Source: Bacteroidota bacterium
GTDB lineage: Bacteria; Bacteroidota; Bacteroidia; Chitinophagales; LD1
Reading direction: 5' to 3'
Length of the DNA: 64,000 nucleotides
NCBI GenBank assembly: GCA_947475165.1
Contig: CANJLD010000017.1
Location: 1 to 64,000, forward strand
Each line of letters starts with the position of its first letter. The stretch's first letter is position 1. Under the pieces are notes generated by a model, which saw only the letters and a list, made by a program, of their open reading frames with translations, made no database searches and had not been told where the DNA came from. The translations under genes were made by a program, and so were the position numbers. Below are positions 62,998 through 64,000 of the stretch, piece after piece.

Positions 62998-64000
62998 TTA
63001 CAGCACCTTCTTCACCATATCGCGGTTATAGAAAATATAGTGATTGGTCAGCTTACCGGTGACATCATAATACTTAACCGCACCGTGAAGCATATCATTT
63101 TTGTACATATACTCTGCTTTCTTGGTTCCTGTTTCGTTGTATAAAATGGTAATGCCTTCGTTGTCATCAAATTTGAAATTTTCAACCATTCGGAGTTTGC
63201 CGTTGCGGTACCAGGTCTTGCGTTCGCCATCCAATTGGTCGTCTATATACTGCGATTCGCGGCTTGGTGTTCCGTCTTCAAAAAACTCGCGGTAATTGCC
63301 GTTCTGATAGCCGTTTTTGTACTCCATAATAAAAGCAGTTTTGCCATTAGCATATTTCGATTCAATGGTGATAGTGGCTGTGGCAGGAATAGTATCGGAT
63401 TTGCCCGCACCGCCCTTACCATTTACGTAAACAATTTTAGAGAGCGCACCATGTTCAAACAACAAAGTCATTACATACTCGCCATTAAAACCGAAATATT
63501 TGGTGGGGCCGTTTTCTTCATCTTCCCAATAAGTTACCTCTTCTTTTTTGTTTCCGTTGTAATAGAAAATATCGCCTATGCCGTAAATAGAACCATCTAC
63601 ATAATCAAACCGCGATTTTATTTTACCGAACAAATCGTAGTTTTCCGAAAGTCCTTTTAAGTCGCCTAAGTCATAAGTTCTTACTGCGTTTAAAGTATTA
63701 TCGGGATTGTACCATTTCCACAATCCATCGCGCTTGTCATTCAGATAATAACCTTCCGATTCAATTTTATTATCAAGAAAATAACTATTCGACACGCCTT
63801 CTTTAGAGCCGTTTACAAAAGTTCTCTTCATCAACACATCACCGGCTACTGACGGGAATTCCACTTCTACTTTTTCTTTCTTCACTTCAATCTTGCGGGT
63901 TACAGCACCGGTAGTGTCGTAGAAAGTGAAACCTGCAAAAATTCCTTTCTCATATCTTTCTACCACATTCAATCTACCTTCTACATCATAAGTATAACTG
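62998..64000 (-). CDS. MORN/YwqK-like repeat protein, 5' end beyond the window
   Basis: The reading frame continues to the window edge (SYTYDVEGRLNVVERYEKG...), so the start is not in the window; a TTG near 63972 is not a real start. About 330 visible residues form repeated short hairpins of the type YxNGKxxxxxxYxDGxxxGxxxxWYxNGxL (for example KNGYQNGNYREFFEDGTPSRESQYIDDQLDGERKTWYRNGKLRM). Such proteins are outer-surface or interaction scaffolds; the function is unknown. Confidence 0.8.
   Translation of the reverse strand, partial: SYTYDVEGRLNVVERYEKGIFAGFTFYDTTGAVTRKIEVKKEKVEVEFPSVAGDVLMKRTFVNGSKEGVSNSYFLDNKIESEGYYLNDKRDGLWKWYNPDNTLNAVRTYDLGDLKGLSENYDLFGKIKSRFDYVDGSIYGIGDIFYYNGNKKEEVTYWEDEENGPTKYFGFNGEYVMTLLFEHGALSKIVYVNGKGGAGKSDTIPATATITIESKYANGKTAFIMEYKNGYQNGNYREFFEDGTPSRESQYIDDQLDGERKTWYRNGKLRMVENFKFDDNEGITILYNETGTKKAEYMYKNDMLHGAVKYYDVTGKLTNHYIFYNRDMVKKVL

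Overview
The window is chromosomal DNA of a member of the Bacteroidota. The evidence is several type IX secretion (T9SS) cargo proteins with PKD repeats and gliding-type C-terminal domains, a PorP/SprF protein, BatA-like, DUF4199, DUF3467 and DUF420 proteins, a fused E1 alpha/beta dehydrogenase, and promoters of the Bacteroidota type (TTTG, about 19 nt, TAnnTTTG). The T9SS proteins and the single-chain E1 suggest a Chitinophagales/Sphingobacteriales-like or related environmental lineage; the genus cannot be told from the sequence alone. No insertion sequence, prophage, integrase or CRISPR array was seen.

Layout: 1-1.5 kb, tRNA-Thr, tRNA-Gly, tuf. 1.5-6 kb, a secreted tail-collar-like protein, rpsT, sucA. 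6.2-8.7 kb, ribosomal piece C (rpsC-rplP-rpmC-rpsQ-rplN-rplX). 8.8-13.3 kb, an acetyltransferase, a T9SS cargo protein and a broken dihaem cytochrome c gene. 13.7-18.8 kb, fused 2-oxoacid dehydrogenase E1, a Sco1/DUF420/small-membrane-protein respiratory set and a formylglycine-generating-enzyme-like protein. 18.9-25.7 kb, a six-gene operon on the minus strand: PqqD-like, ATP-grasp, PLP decarboxylase, urea transporter fused to an M23 peptidase, TPR/outer-membrane protein, TPR protein. 26.3-29.3 kb, a kinase-like protein, M20 peptidase, DUF3467. 29.6-34.3 kb, a PKD cargo protein, XRE regulator and PorP/SprF. 34.5-38.7 kb, ribosomal piece A (rpsL-rpsG-fusA-rpsJ-rplC) on the minus strand. 38.8-43.8 kb, GHMP kinase, two glycosyltransferases, DUF4199, dihydroorotase. 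44-52.3 kb, TPR histidine kinase, BatA-like protein, a large leucine-rich-repeat T9SS protein, an esterase lipoprotein. 52.4-55.1 kb, ribosomal piece B (rplD-rplW-rplB-rpsS-rplV). 55.2-64 kb, two ECF sigma factors, rsmG, a glycosyltransferase, tgt, an LptF/LptG permease, a PKD protein and a truncated MORN-like protein.

Three things stand out. First, the normally continuous str-S10-spc ribosomal operon is cut into three separately promoted and terminated pieces in the wrong order; each begins at a very similar promoter, and two share an identical 19-bp block. Second, the six-gene operon at 18.9-25.7 kb looks like an uncharacterised small-molecule or amino-acid-conjugate synthesis and export locus. 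Third, intergenic regions carry tandem arrays with periods of 21, 21 and 41 bp, plus several families of palindromic repeats that have entered ribosomal operon gaps and even the coding sequence of sucA.
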